This document shows, in pieces, positions 41,272 through 50,065 of a stretch of 64,000 nt of DNA (position 1 is the stretch's first letter; each line of letters begins with the position of its first letter). Below the pieces are notes generated by a model. That model did not search any database. It saw only the letters and a program-made list of their open reading frames with translations, and was not told where the DNA came from. This stretch comes from JALCOL01 sp022649665. GTDB taxonomy: Bacteria; Bacillota; Bacilli; Lactobacillales; Enterococcaceae. Location of the stretch: the NCBI GenBank assembly GCA_030372335.1, contig JAUDCW010000001.1, one strand, 5' to 3'. The translations under genes and the position numbers were made by a program.

Positions 41272-42216
41272 ATGCAAACGTTGGAATTAAATGCCGTTCC
41301 AAACATCAACACCAATCAAGCGATCGCTTTTCTGACATTAGCTGAAACACTTAATTTTACGAATGCCGCAGCAAAGCTGCATACCACACAGCCGAATTTG
41401 AGTAAATTGATCGCTCGCCTTGAAGATGAGATCCAAGTCAAGTTATTCGTCCGAAATAAAAGAAAAGTCAGTTTAACACCAGCGGGTGCCTTTTTGCAGG
41501 AGAAGGTCCATGCGAATACGGTCGATCTGCTCACGATCATTGAGGATGCCCAGCAGATCAGCACAAAAAAGCAGGCCTCTCTCAGCATCGCAATGCTCGG
41601 AACAGCAGTTTTAAATCAACTTCCGGCGATCATCAAACAGTTTAAGTCGCTTTATCCGAGCGTCACACTCCATATGACCGATTATCCATTAGTCAATATC
41701 AATGATCTATTGATCGACAACAGCGTGGATATCGCTTTTTTCCCAGAAGATGATGTCAAAGGCTATCCCGAACTCGATAAACTTGTCTTTTCGCGCGACA
41801 GCATGTACTTGGCAGTCAATAAAGAAAATCCATTGAGCAAACGCAAGACAATCGATCTCGAAGAGGCTGCTGATCAGAATTTTATTGTCCCTGATGTTAC
41901 GATCTTGACCGATATCTTTGCAAAGAAAAAGATCACTCCTAAAATCACTTATGAACCGAATTCTACTTTGAATACGATTCTTTTGATGATCAAAAGCGGC
42001 ATCGGCGTATCGATCTTTGCCGGTCACTTGCGCCGCTATGTTTCCGATGATATTGTGTTTATCAAGCTGAACGGCTTTGAAAATTACTTCAAAATCGATT
42101 GTATTTGGAAAAACGATTATGATCCTGCAGTCCTCAATTTTATCAAGATCGTCAAAGCTTCAGTGGGCGGTTCCAGCCTTTCAGCAAAAGATCAAATAAA
42201 AACCAGCCTGCAATAA
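41272..42216 (+). CDS. LysR-family regulator of the flavonoid operon
   Basis: The product has 314 residues. The N-terminal winged helix is NQAIAFLTLAETLNFTNAAAKLHTTQPNLSKLIARLEDEIQVKLFVRNKRKVSLTPAG, the typical LysR start, followed by the two-lobed effector domain with SLSIAMLGTAVLNQLPAIIKQFKSLYPSV. GAGGAG precedes the ATG. It is divergent from the ene-reductase gene, the usual position for a LysR activator of the neighbouring catabolic operon. The effector may be the flavonoid itself, recalling NodD proteins that are LysR-type and flavonoid-responsive, although no close NodD relation is claimed. Confidence 0.88.
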   Translation: MQTLELNAVPNINTNQAIAFLTLAETLNFTNAAAKLHTTQPNLSKLIARLEDEIQVKLFVRNKRKVSLTPAGAFLQEKVHANTVDLLTIIEDAQQISTKKQASLSIAMLGTAVLNQLPAIIKQFKSLYPSVTLHMTDYPLVNINDLLIDNSVDIAFFPEDDVKGYPELDKLVFSRDSMYLAVNKENPLSKRKTIDLEEAADQNFIVPDVTILTDIFAKKKITPKITYEPNSTLNTILLMIKSGIGVSIFAGHLRRYVSDDIVFIKLNGFENYFKIDCIWKNDYDPAVLNFIKIVKASVGGSSLSAKDQIKTSLQ

Positions 42217-42268
42217 AAAACAGCGAACTTCTCTTGCACTCAGACAAAAGAAACTCGCTGTTTTTATA
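42215..42268. terminator. Bidirectional terminator
   Basis: AAAAACAGCGA pairs with TCGCTGTTTTT, with a second inner stem (TTCTCTTG/CAAAAGAA). It separates the LysR gene from the convergent DUF554 gene. Confidence 0.8.
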
Positions 42269-42272
42269 TTCA

Positions 42273-42950
42273 TTACAAAAATGAAAGAACAATAAAAAAT
42301 ATGATCGGGATCGCGAGCGCCGGCAGCAAGTTGACGATGCTGATCTTTTTGATGTTCAAGATCCCCAATCCTGATGCGAAGATCAAGATCCCTCCGACGA
42401 TCGAGATCTCAGCGACGAGCGGCGCACTGATCGCCCCTTTCAAAAGAAAAGCGATCAAATAAATGCTGCCTTGCCAGACAAACAGCACCACACTCGCAAG
42501 GGCGATCCCGATCCCAAAAGTCGAGCCGAGAATGATCGAAGTGATCCCGTCCAACAGACCATTCGTGATCAAAAATGTATATTCATGATGCAAGGCGGCT
42601 TCGACCGGCCCCATGATCGACAAAGAGCCGATACAAAACAACAAGATCGCGGTCGACAGCCCTTCCGCCAAATCACTGTCAGAGCTTGCGGCCAACAAGC
42701 GATCAAAGCGGCTTTCCAAATCAAGCTTTTGCCCGAGCAATCCGCCCAGCACCAGACTGACAATAAAAAGGACCGGATATTGGCTCTTCTCCATATTTTT
42801 GAAAAAGGTACTTGTTCCCAGTGCCAGAACTGCGAGCCCGAGCGCCTGCATTAAAATCTGCTTGTATTCTTCTTTGATCCCTTTTTTGAAGATGCTGCCG
42901 AGCGCACTGCCGATCAGGATCGTAAACGTATTAAATAAAGTTCCCCACAT
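42273..42950 (-). CDS. DUF554 family membrane protein (YdfK-like)
   Basis: The product has 225 residues from the ATG at 42948-42950 (GGAGGAA upstream). MWGTLFNTFTILIGSALGSIFKKGI is the standard DUF554 start. Six or seven spans follow, with NGLLDGITSIILGSTFGIGIALASV and GGILIFASGLGILNIKKI as family blocks. Transport or sensing roles have been proposed for the family without a proven substrate. It is monocistronic. Confidence 0.85.
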   Translation of the reverse strand: MWGTLFNTFTILIGSALGSIFKKGIKEEYKQILMQALGLAVLALGTSTFFKNMEKSQYPVLFIVSLVLGGLLGQKLDLESRFDRLLAASSDSDLAEGLSTAILLFCIGSLSIMGPVEAALHHEYTFLITNGLLDGITSIILGSTFGIGIALASVVLFVWQGSIYLIAFLLKGAISAPLVAEISIVGGILIFASGLGILNIKKISIVNLLPALAIPIIFFIVLSFL

Positions 42951-43229
42951 ATTGTGTTCCTCCATCGATGGTTTAAGTGTCGCATTGTTTCTCATTCTAC
43001 TCTAATCTTAAGCGATATTCTAGTCGTTTCAGATATCCCGTAAAAATCCAGCCGCTCTTTAAGCTTGCTTTAAGTTGCTACTTTTAAGATTATCCTAAAT
43101 CGGCTTTTGTTAAGAGGAGTTTCATCCTTTTTTCAAACGTCTTCGGTAGACTTAACTTATTGAAAAAGCTTATACTTTAAGTAAGTTCTTTATGATTGTT
43201 AAGGGGGGGAACGGTTTTTAACCGGAAAA

Positions 43230-44540
43230 ATGGAAAAACGTCCAAAAAAATCAAATGGTTCATTTTTTAAACGCTTTTTGACTGGCCTGCTCGGGGGTCT
43301 GATCGGCGGCGCGCTGGTATTCAGTGCCTATTATTTTCTTGCCGGCGGAAGCCTCGCACTTTCAAACAACGGCTCGTCAACTGCGCTGAAAAATAATTCA
43401 GGTACGACCAAGACTGCTGATGTGACGGCAAACGTCACGACCGATGTCACCAGTGCTGTTCAAAAAGTAGATGGCGCAGTCGTTTCTGTCATCAATCTTC
43501 AAAAACAGAAATCCAGCAGCGGATCGGATGATCTTTTTGGCGGTCTTTTCGGCGGCAGCGAAAGCAGTTCGTCGGAAAAAAGCAACAACGATTTGACTGC
43601 CGCGAGCGAAGGCAGCGGCGTCATTTACAAAAAAGACGGCAACACTGCGTATATCGTCACCAATAATCACGTCGTTGACGGTTCAGATGGTTTGGAAGTT
43701 CTTTTGGAAGACGGCACACGCGTCAAAGGCGAATTGGTCGGCTCTGATAGTTATTCCGACTTAGCAGTGATCAAGATCAGCTCAGCCAACGTGAAAGCTG
43801 TCGCTGAATTCGGCAATTCCGATAAGATCAAGGTCGGCGAACCGGCGATCGCGATCGGCTCGCCGCTCGGCTCAGAATATGCCAACTCAGTCACCGAAGG
43901 AATCGTTTCTTCCGTCAATCGCCGCATCGAAAGCACGAATGAATCCGGCGAAACGGTCAGCTTGAATGCGATCCAGACGGATGCCGCGATCAATCCGGGA
44001 AATTCCGGCGGCCCGCTCTTGAACATTGCCGGCCAAGTGATCGGGATCAACTCGATCAAACTGACACAGACCACCGGCAGCAGCAGCGGAGTTTCCGTTG
44101 AAGGAATGGGCTTTGCGATCCCAAGCAATGATGTCGTCAATATCATTAATCAGTTGGAAACGAACGGCAAAGTTTCACGGCCCGCGCTTGGGATCTATAT
44201 GCTTAATCTTTCCGATGTTTCAAGTGAGCAGCGCAGCAGTGTCTTGGGTGTTCCAGACGACTTGACGAACGGCGTCGTCGTCAGTGAAGTCCAATCCGGC
44301 ACGCCCGCCGAAACTGCTGGTCTGAAGCAGGGGGATGTCATCACGAAACTTGGTGATGACTCGACCGACACGACTTCCGATTTGACTTCGGCACTTTACA
44401 AACACAAAGTCGGCGATACCGTCGAGGTTACTTTCTACCGCGGCAAAGACAAAAAAACGGTGAGCCTGAAGCTCTCGCTTGACGCCAGCAGCCTGAAACA
44501 AAGCAAAACGAAACAAGATCAAACGAGTACAAGTGAATAA
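43230..44540 (+). CDS. htrA: HtrA-type membrane serine protease with PDZ domain
   Basis: The product has 436 residues. One N-terminal span (about 18-39) anchors it, followed by a Ser/Gly-rich linker. The trypsin-like triad is H147 (NNHVVDG), D177 (SYSDLAVIKI) and S259 (NPGNSGGPL). A PDZ domain begins near residue 330 (LGVPDDLTNGVVVSEVQSGTPAETAGLKQGDVI). It degrades misfolded exported proteins at the cell surface under heat or envelope stress. The best ribosome site (AAGGGGGGG) is about 20 nt before the ATG, an unusually long spacing. Upstream AAGT/TTAAG-rich repeats may bind a stress response regulator. Confidence 0.95.
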   Translation: MEKRPKKSNGSFFKRFLTGLLGGLIGGALVFSAYYFLAGGSLALSNNGSSTALKNNSGTTKTADVTANVTTDVTSAVQKVDGAVVSVINLQKQKSSSGSDDLFGGLFGGSESSSSEKSNNDLTAASEGSGVIYKKDGNTAYIVTNNHVVDGSDGLEVLLEDGTRVKGELVGSDSYSDLAVIKISSANVKAVAEFGNSDKIKVGEPAIAIGSPLGSEYANSVTEGIVSSVNRRIESTNESGETVSLNAIQTDAAINPGNSGGPLLNIAGQVIGINSIKLTQTTGSSSGVSVEGMGFAIPSNDVVNIINQLETNGKVSRPALGIYMLNLSDVSSEQRSSVLGVPDDLTNGVVVSEVQSGTPAETAGLKQGDVITKLGDDSTDTTSDLTSALYKHKVGDTVEVTFYRGKDKKTVSLKLSLDASSLKQSKTKQDQTSTSE

Positions 44541-44555
44541 TTGATCGCGCTTTTT

Positions 44556-44598
44556 AAAAGACCCCTGCCATTCAAAATGGCAGGAGTCTTTTTTTTGA
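44556..44598. terminator. Terminator after htrA
   Basis: AAAAGACCCCTGCCATT pairs with AATGGCAGGAGTCTTTT and is followed by T residues. Confidence 0.85.
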
Positions 44599-44610
44599 AA
44601 AAATAGCATT

Positions 44611-44644
44611 TTTGTATTATATGTATTATAATATATAATACAAA
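44611..44644. promoter_or_regulatory. Palindromic operator of the YtrA-type GntR
   Basis: Arms TTTGTATTATAT (44611-44622) and ATATAATACAAA (44633-44644) are exact inverted repeats around a 10-bp centre. They overlap the promoter and end 12 bp before the GntR start. YtrA-subfamily regulators bind such long TA-rich palindromes. Confidence 0.75.
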
Positions 44645-44656
44645 GGAGGGCGGAAT

Positions 44657-45052
44657 ATGTTTATTGAAATCGATCCAACAGGCCAAGAACCCATTTATAT
44701 GCAGATGCGGCGCCAAATCATTTTAGGGATCGCAAAAGGCGAATTGCAAAATGGTGAACAGCTTCCGTCGATTCGGCAATTAGCTGATGAATTGGATGTC
44801 AACACGATGACGATCTCCAAAGCGTACAATCTTTTGAAAGAAGAAGGCTATTTGATCACTGACCGCCGCCGCGGCACCGTCATTACGCTGCCAGAGAAAA
44901 TCACGCCAACATTCGCGAAACACTTCGAGCGCGAGCTGACTTTATTGCTTTCAGAAGCCTTGGCAAACGGCTTTTCAAAAGAAATGATCGCTAGCAAAAC
45001 CGCGCAGCTTTTAGAACCTCTAGCAGAAAGGACTGATCTATCATGGGAATGA
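44657..45052 (+). CDS. GntR-family regulator, YtrA subfamily
   Basis: The product has 131 residues. The winged helix is IYMQMRRQIILGIAKGELQNGEQLPSIRQLADELDVNTMTISKAYNLLKEEGYLITDRRRGTVI, followed by a short helical tail rather than a large effector domain, as in YtrA. AAAGGAGG precedes the ATG. Its stop overlaps the next gene (membrane protein) by ten bases. It is likely an autorepressor of the two-gene operon through the palindrome at 44611. Confidence 0.9.
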   Translation: MFIEIDPTGQEPIYMQMRRQIILGIAKGELQNGEQLPSIRQLADELDVNTMTISKAYNLLKEEGYLITDRRRGTVITLPEKITPTFAKHFERELTLLLSEALANGFSKEMIASKTAQLLEPLAERTDLSWE

Positions 45053-46407
45053 CCATTATCGGAATCTCGTTGTTTCTGACAGTTTTTATGGCGTTCATCA
45101 TGCGCATCGCCGGAAACCCCCACAAAAATATTATTTTGGAAAATACTTTACCAGCGGATAAAATAAATGATCCGCAAGTCGTTGATCTGGCGAATAAATA
45201 TAAAAGAAAATTGTGGCAGATCGCGCTGGTTTTCATAGTGCTCGCACTGGCTACTTTGTTTTTGAAATATGATTCGCTGCTCATGACTGGCTTTTGGATC
45301 ATCATCATGGGATCGACCGCAGCATTTTACGGTTGCGAGATCTTGTACATCCGCAAAATGCACCGCTTGATCACAGAAAACAACTGGACACCGCAAGTCA
45401 AACCAGTCCTTATTGATACAAAACTGATCCCGCTGAAAAACGTCAAAATGGTTTCATGGTTTTGGCTTTTGCCGCCGCTTGCTTTGATCATTGCGGGCTT
45501 TTTGATCGGCCGGCACGCTTTAGACGGCATTGTTTTCGCCACCTTGATGAGCCTGTTCGTCTGGTTGATATTCGTTGCCGGCTGGTATTTCATTGCGCGC
45601 TTGCCGGTGCGGCCGTTGACCGATGACGCATCAGTCAACCAGCACTACAACGATCTGACAAAGCATCACTGGTCGCTGATCGTCGTGGTTTCCAGCTGGT
45701 TCACAGCCCCGCTTCTCCTCCTGCCGCTCGTAAGTTTCAATAAGGCTGGCGCGGGCGGAAAAGCTTTGATCGTTGCATCCGTCCTTTTGCTTCTGGGCAT
45801 GTTGATCTTCCCGATCTATTACTCGTTTGACTTGCGCAAAAAACAAGATCAATTGATCAGCCAAGCTGCTGCGCCGCGCTATTACGGCGATGATCCATTT
45901 TGGCGCTATGTTTTCTACATGAATCCCGATGATCCGCGCTTGATGGTGCCGAATCGGTTGAACACCAAACTAGGAATCAACCTCGGACGAACAAGCGGCA
46001 AAATCATTATGGGACTCGTTGGGCTTCTTTTAGTCGGCGCTTTCTTCTTCTCGCTTGTGCCAGTATATCTTTTTGATTTCACCAGTGATCCTTTCACGAT
46101 GGAAGTCGGCCATTCGATCGCGATCAAAGCCCCGCTCACACCGAGCGCGGATATTCCGCTGACGAAAGTAAAATCGGTCGCACTGATCGAGAAAATGCCG
46201 AATGACATCACGCGGACCAATGGCCTCAGTACTGACAATTATGCAACCGGCGACTTCCGTGTCAGCGGCAAGTCCGCAAATTTGTATCTTGATCGGCACT
46301 CTAAACCGATCTTAGTGATCAAAACGGCAGGGCGCGACTATTACTATACAAATAAAGAGCCTGCAAAAACCAAGGCACTTTACCAAGAATTGCAGGCGAA
46401 AATATAA
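45043..46407 (+). CDS. Multi-span membrane protein controlled by YtrA-type GntR (DUF1648/DUF5808-like)
   Basis: The product has 454 residues with about eight to ten hydrophobic segments. The N-terminal ISLFLTVFMAFIMRIAG and mid-region WFWLLPPLALIIAGFLIG, followed by a longer extracellular or cytosolic loop (HYNDLTKHHWSLIVVVSSW), resemble the DUF1648/DUF5808 membrane family usually paired with GntR/YtrA regulators. The last 100 residues form a soluble PH-like beta-rich part (MEVGHSIAIKAPLTPSADIPLTKVKSVALIEKMP). Such operons often respond to cell-wall stress. The exact activity is unknown. Confidence 0.72.
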   Translation: MGMTIIGISLFLTVFMAFIMRIAGNPHKNIILENTLPADKINDPQVVDLANKYKRKLWQIALVFIVLALATLFLKYDSLLMTGFWIIIMGSTAAFYGCEILYIRKMHRLITENNWTPQVKPVLIDTKLIPLKNVKMVSWFWLLPPLALIIAGFLIGRHALDGIVFATLMSLFVWLIFVAGWYFIARLPVRPLTDDASVNQHYNDLTKHHWSLIVVVSSWFTAPLLLLPLVSFNKAGAGGKALIVASVLLLLGMLIFPIYYSFDLRKKQDQLISQAAAPRYYGDDPFWRYVFYMNPDDPRLMVPNRLNTKLGINLGRTSGKIIMGLVGLLLVGAFFFSLVPVYLFDFTSDPFTMEVGHSIAIKAPLTPSADIPLTKVKSVALIEKMPNDITRTNGLSTDNYATGDFRVSGKSANLYLDRHSKPILVIKTAGRDYYYTNKEPAKTKALYQELQAKI

Positions 46408-46415
46408 ATACAAAT

Positions 46416-46462
46416 AAAAATACGGAAAGCCGACGAAAACAGATCGGCTTTCCGTATTTTTA
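46416..46462. terminator. Bidirectional terminator
   Basis: AAAAATACGGAAAGCCGA pairs with TCGGCTTTCCGTATTTTT between two convergent genes. Confidence 0.85.
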
Positions 46463-48610
46463 TTATTTATTCAAATGCAGTGTCATCGCATTGATCGCCA
46501 CGACGACCGTCGACAGCGACATCAAGATCGCACCGACTGCCGGGCTCAAGATAAAGCCGATCGGTGCTAAGATCCCGGCAGCGAGCGGGATCGTTACGAT
46601 ATTGTAGCCCGCCCCCCACCAGAGGTTCTGCACCATTTTGCGTTTCGTTTGTTTCGCTAAATTCAGAAAATGCAAGATATCTTTCGGATCACTGTTCGTC
46701 AACACGACATCCGCCGATTCGATCGCGATATCAGTTCCCGCGCCGATCGCCATTCCGATCGTTGCTTTCGCAAGACTTGGGGCATCATTGATCCCGTCGC
46801 CGACCATCATGACTTTTTTGCCTTTGGCTAAATAAGAAGAGACGATTTTTTCTTTATCATCCGGTAAAAGCCCGCCGTGAAAATCATCGATCCCGAGATA
46901 CTTGGCCACGACTTCCGCAGCTTTCGGATTGTCACCGGTCAACATGACCGGCGTAACGCCGCGTGCTTTCAATTCATGGATAAAGCTCTTCGCCTCCGGC
47001 TTGATCTCATCACCCAACGCCAACAAAGCGATCAATTTGCTATCAATGATCAGGAAACTGAGCGTATTTCCTTTTTCCTCGAATGTTTTCAATTTATCTG
47101 GGTCAACAGACAATTGATGCTCTTTCAAATACTTTTCATTTACGATCAAGGTTTCTTTCCCTTCGACGGTCCCTTGCAAGCCGACCCCCGAAAGATTCTT
47201 CACATCGCTTGCCGTAAACGGTGTGATATTTTTCTCTTTCAAAGCTTTCATGATCCCAACAGCGATCGGATGGTTCCCGCTGGACTCCAGCGCCCCAACA
47301 TATTGCAAAGCGGTTTTTTCAGGATACTCATCGCTCAGCATCTCGAACGCTTGCAGTTTGAAATTCCCTTCTGTCAACGTCCCGGTCTTATCAAGCATCA
47401 CCATATTGATCGCTTCGCCGTTTTCCAAAGCGTTGCGGTTTTTCAGCAGCAAACCATTTTTGGCCGCGATCGAAGTCGAGCGGGCAACGACCAGCGGGAT
47501 CGCCAATCCTAAAGCATGCGGGCAGGCAATCACGAAGACCGTCACCATGCGCTCTAAAGCGCTGGAAAGATCAGCGACGAACAACCAGATGACAAAGGCC
47601 AAAATGCCGGCGCTCAATGCGACATAGAACAACCATTTGGCGACGCGATCTGATAAAGACTCCAAACGCGACTTTTCGCTTTGCGCCTTTTTGACCATTT
47701 CCATGACTTGTGCCAAATATCCTTCTTGGCCGGTCGCGGAAACTTGGATCGTCATCGTTCCGGATCCGTTAACAGATCCGCCGATGACTTTATCGCCCTT
47801 TTTCTTTTCGACACCGCGCGATTCGCCGGTTACCGCGGATTCATCGACTATACTGCTGCCGTCTAAAATGACCCCGTCAGCCGGCATCTTATCGCCGGCT
47901 TTGACCATCAAATGGTCGCCCTTTTTCACATCTTGCAGCGAAACCGTTTCTTCTTTGCCATTAGCATCGATCCGCACGACCTGGTCCGGTAAAAGTTCCG
48001 CCAGCTGCTTCAAAGCACTTGAGGCATTGCTGATCGCTGACACTTCGATCCAATGCCCGAGAAGCATGATCACGATCAAGGTCGCCAGTTCCCAGAAGAA
48101 ATCCATCGTCTGCGCATTTGGGTGAAGCAGGCGCAGCACAAAAGCATATAAGCTGTAAACATATGAAACTGTGATCCCCATCGCGATCAAGGTCATCATC
48201 CCGGGATTCCGCATTTTCAGTTCCATCTTCGCGCCGCTCAAAAACGGCTGGCCGCCATATATGAATAAAACCGTTGCTAAAATCAAAACCACCCAATTGG
48301 AACCAGGAAAAGTGAATTGAAACGGCAAATGGATTCCCATCATCGGTGAGAGGATAATGATCGGGATCGCTAGAATCAGCGACAGCCAAAATTTTTGTTT
48401 GAAATTCCCCATATGCATCGAATGGTCCATGCCGCCCATCTCGCCTGGATGATCCCCATGACCGCCGTGACTGCCGTGATCCATGCCTTCCATGTTCTTC
48501 ATATCTCCTGAATGATTGCTGTGATCCATCCCGCTCATTTTCATTCCTTCATGAGAAGAATGATCCATCGAAGAGTGATCCATTTTCATCTCTTTCTGAT
48601 CTTCTTTCAC
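46463..48610 (-). CDS. copB: CopB-type P1B copper-exporting ATPase
   Basis: The product has 715 residues starting at GTG (48608-48610) behind GGGAG; an ATG at residue 8 is an alternative. The first 66 residues are a His/Met/Gly-rich metal-binding tail (MDHSSMDHSSHEGMKM). The transport motif is CPH (VIACPHALG) as in CopB, not CPC as in CopA. Phosphorylation motif DKTGTLTEG, hinge GDGINDAPSL and TGES motif are present. It pumps copper or silver out of the cytoplasm. A cop box lies upstream, yet no CopY or CopZ gene is nearby. The gene is monocistronic. Confidence 0.94.
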   Translation of the reverse strand: MKEDQKEMKMDHSSMDHSSHEGMKMSGMDHSNHSGDMKNMEGMDHGSHGGHGDHPGEMGGMDHSMHMGNFKQKFWLSLILAIPIIILSPMMGIHLPFQFTFPGSNWVVLILATVLFIYGGQPFLSGAKMELKMRNPGMMTLIAMGITVSYVYSLYAFVLRLLHPNAQTMDFFWELATLIVIMLLGHWIEVSAISNASSALKQLAELLPDQVVRIDANGKEETVSLQDVKKGDHLMVKAGDKMPADGVILDGSSIVDESAVTGESRGVEKKKGDKVIGGSVNGSGTMTIQVSATGQEGYLAQVMEMVKKAQSEKSRLESLSDRVAKWLFYVALSAGILAFVIWLFVADLSSALERMVTVFVIACPHALGLAIPLVVARSTSIAAKNGLLLKNRNALENGEAINMVMLDKTGTLTEGNFKLQAFEMLSDEYPEKTALQYVGALESSGNHPIAVGIMKALKEKNITPFTASDVKNLSGVGLQGTVEGKETLIVNEKYLKEHQLSVDPDKLKTFEEKGNTLSFLIIDSKLIALLALGDEIKPEAKSFIHELKARGVTPVMLTGDNPKAAEVVAKYLGIDDFHGGLLPDDKEKIVSSYLAKGKKVMMVGDGINDAPSLAKATIGMAIGAGTDIAIESADVVLTNSDPKDILHFLNLAKQTKRKMVQNLWWGAGYNIVTIPLAAGILAPIGFILSPAVGAILMSLSTVVVAINAMTLHLNK

Positions 48611-48707
48611 AATAACTCCCGCCTTTCTTCAAACCGCTTATCTTCATTGTCGCGAAAACCGCTGATTTTTCCACTGAAACGCTCATTTGCGGAAAAACAA
48701 TTTCGTT

Positions 48708-48717
48708 TACATTTGTA
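48708..48717. promoter_or_regulatory. Cop box (CopY-type operator)
   Basis: TACATTTGTA fits the TACAnnTGTA consensus exactly, inside the larger inverted repeat GTTTACATTTGTAAAC at 48705-48720. It lies about 100 bp before the copB start. Confidence 0.75.
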
Positions 48718-48772
48718 AACTTTAGTTCTTACCCATTCTATTCCCCGATGCACGCGCTTGTCAAGAAAAAAG

Positions 48773-48806
48773 AAAACGGCTGTGACAAAAAATCGTCACA
48801 GCCGCT
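48773..48806 (-). terminator. Terminator of ccpA
   Basis: Leftward, GCGGCTGTGACGA pairs with GTCACAGCCG, followed by TTTTCTTTTT. It lies just after the ccpA stop. Confidence 0.8.
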
Positions 48807-48814
48807 GGTTCATT

Positions 48815-49816
48815 TTATTTGGTTGATTCGCCGCGATCGATACTGTACGGCAAGATCACATCTTTTTCTTCGATATCTTCTTTATTCATCAATTTTGTCA
48901 ATAAACGCATTGCAACGGCGCCGATATCATAAAGGGGCTGCTTGATGCTGGCGATCTCAGGACGCGCGATCTCTGTCAAGATCGAATGATTGCCGGCAAT
49001 GATCTCGAAGTCTTCCGGAATCTTTATACCCGCATCCAATAACCCATCCAAAAGTCCGAGTGCCAGTTCATCATCAACAACGAATGCAGCATCCGCTCCG
49101 CTGTTCATCACGCGCTCGGTCAATTTTTGTCCATCTTTGAACGTGTATTTCGATTCAAAGATCAATGCTTCGCTGTAGTGGAGTTTATTTTCCTCTAAAG
49201 CGTTTTTATACCCTTCCAGCCGCTCTTGGCCGTTGATCGGATCGATCAATGCCCCGGAAATAAAGGCGATTTTCTTATTCCCGTCTTTGATCAAGAGATC
49301 GACTGCATCTTGCGTCGCTTTCAAATAGTCGATGTTGACGCTGCCGACTTGATTATCGGGATCGATCGTCCCTGCCAATACGATCGGTGTTTTCGAACGC
49401 GAAAACTCGCCGCGGATCTCATCGGTGATATGGTGCCCCATAAAAATCACCCCATCGACTTGTTTCGCTAAAAGCGTATTCAAAACTTGAACTTCTTTTT
49501 GATCATCGCCGTCGCTGTTGGCTAAAATGATATTGTATTTATACATCGTCGCCACATCATCGATCCCGCGCGCCAATGAAGAGAAGTATAGATTGCTGAT
49601 GTCCGGGATAATGACCCCGACCGTTGTGGTTTTCTTGCTTGCTAACCCGCGCGCGACCGCATTCGGCCGATAATCCAAGCGGTCGATGACCTCCAGCACT
49701 TTTTTGCGCGTCGCCGGCTTGACGTTCGGATTGCCGTTGACGACACGTGAAACCGTTGCCATTGAAACGTTCGCTTCACGGGCAACATCGTAAATCGTAA
49801 TTGTTTGCTTATCCAT
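48815..49816 (-). CDS. ccpA: Catabolite control protein A
   Basis: The product has 333 residues. The HTH TITIYDVAREANVSMATVSRVVNGNPNVKPATRKKVLEVIDRLDYRPNAVARGLASKKT is characteristic of CcpA. The core domain reads TVGVIIPDISNLYFSSLARGIDDVATMYKYNIILANSD. With HPr phosphorylated on Ser46 by HprK, which is also encoded in this window, it binds cre sites and controls carbon catabolite repression. GGGGGATGC precedes the ATG. It is divergent from pepQ, the conserved arrangement in lactobacilli. A cre-like site lies in between. Confidence 0.95.
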   Translation of the reverse strand: MDKQTITIYDVAREANVSMATVSRVVNGNPNVKPATRKKVLEVIDRLDYRPNAVARGLASKKTTTVGVIIPDISNLYFSSLARGIDDVATMYKYNIILANSDGDDQKEVQVLNTLLAKQVDGVIFMGHHITDEIRGEFSRSKTPIVLAGTIDPDNQVGSVNIDYLKATQDAVDLLIKDGNKKIAFISGALIDPINGQERLEGYKNALEENKLHYSEALIFESKYTFKDGQKLTERVMNSGADAAFVVDDELALGLLDGLLDAGIKIPEDFEIIAGNHSILTEIARPEIASIKQPLYDIGAVAMRLLTKLMNKEDIEEKDVILPYSIDRGESTK

Positions 49817-49912
49817 TGATGCATCCCCCTTGATCTAATCATTTATGATGAACTGATTTTCTGAAAAACTGATTTACATTTCTTCATTAGAATATCAGAG
49901 TGCTGTCAATAA

Positions 49913-49926
49913 TGCAAGCGTTTTAT
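49913..49926. promoter_or_regulatory. cre-like site between ccpA and pepQ
   Basis: TGCAAGCGTTTTAT matches much of the CcpA consensus TGWAARCGYTWNCW. It is about 95 bp upstream of ccpA, consistent with autoregulation. Confidence 0.6.
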
Positions 49927-50065
49927 TATCGTTTTCATGAAAATATTTTTTTCATTACAAGCCCGGCGATTCGCGGATTTATAGTTAATAATTGTCACTC
50001 TCCGCATTTGTGGTACACTTTAAACGGAAACTATTTTTTCACGCCATCCTTAAGGAGCTGACGAT

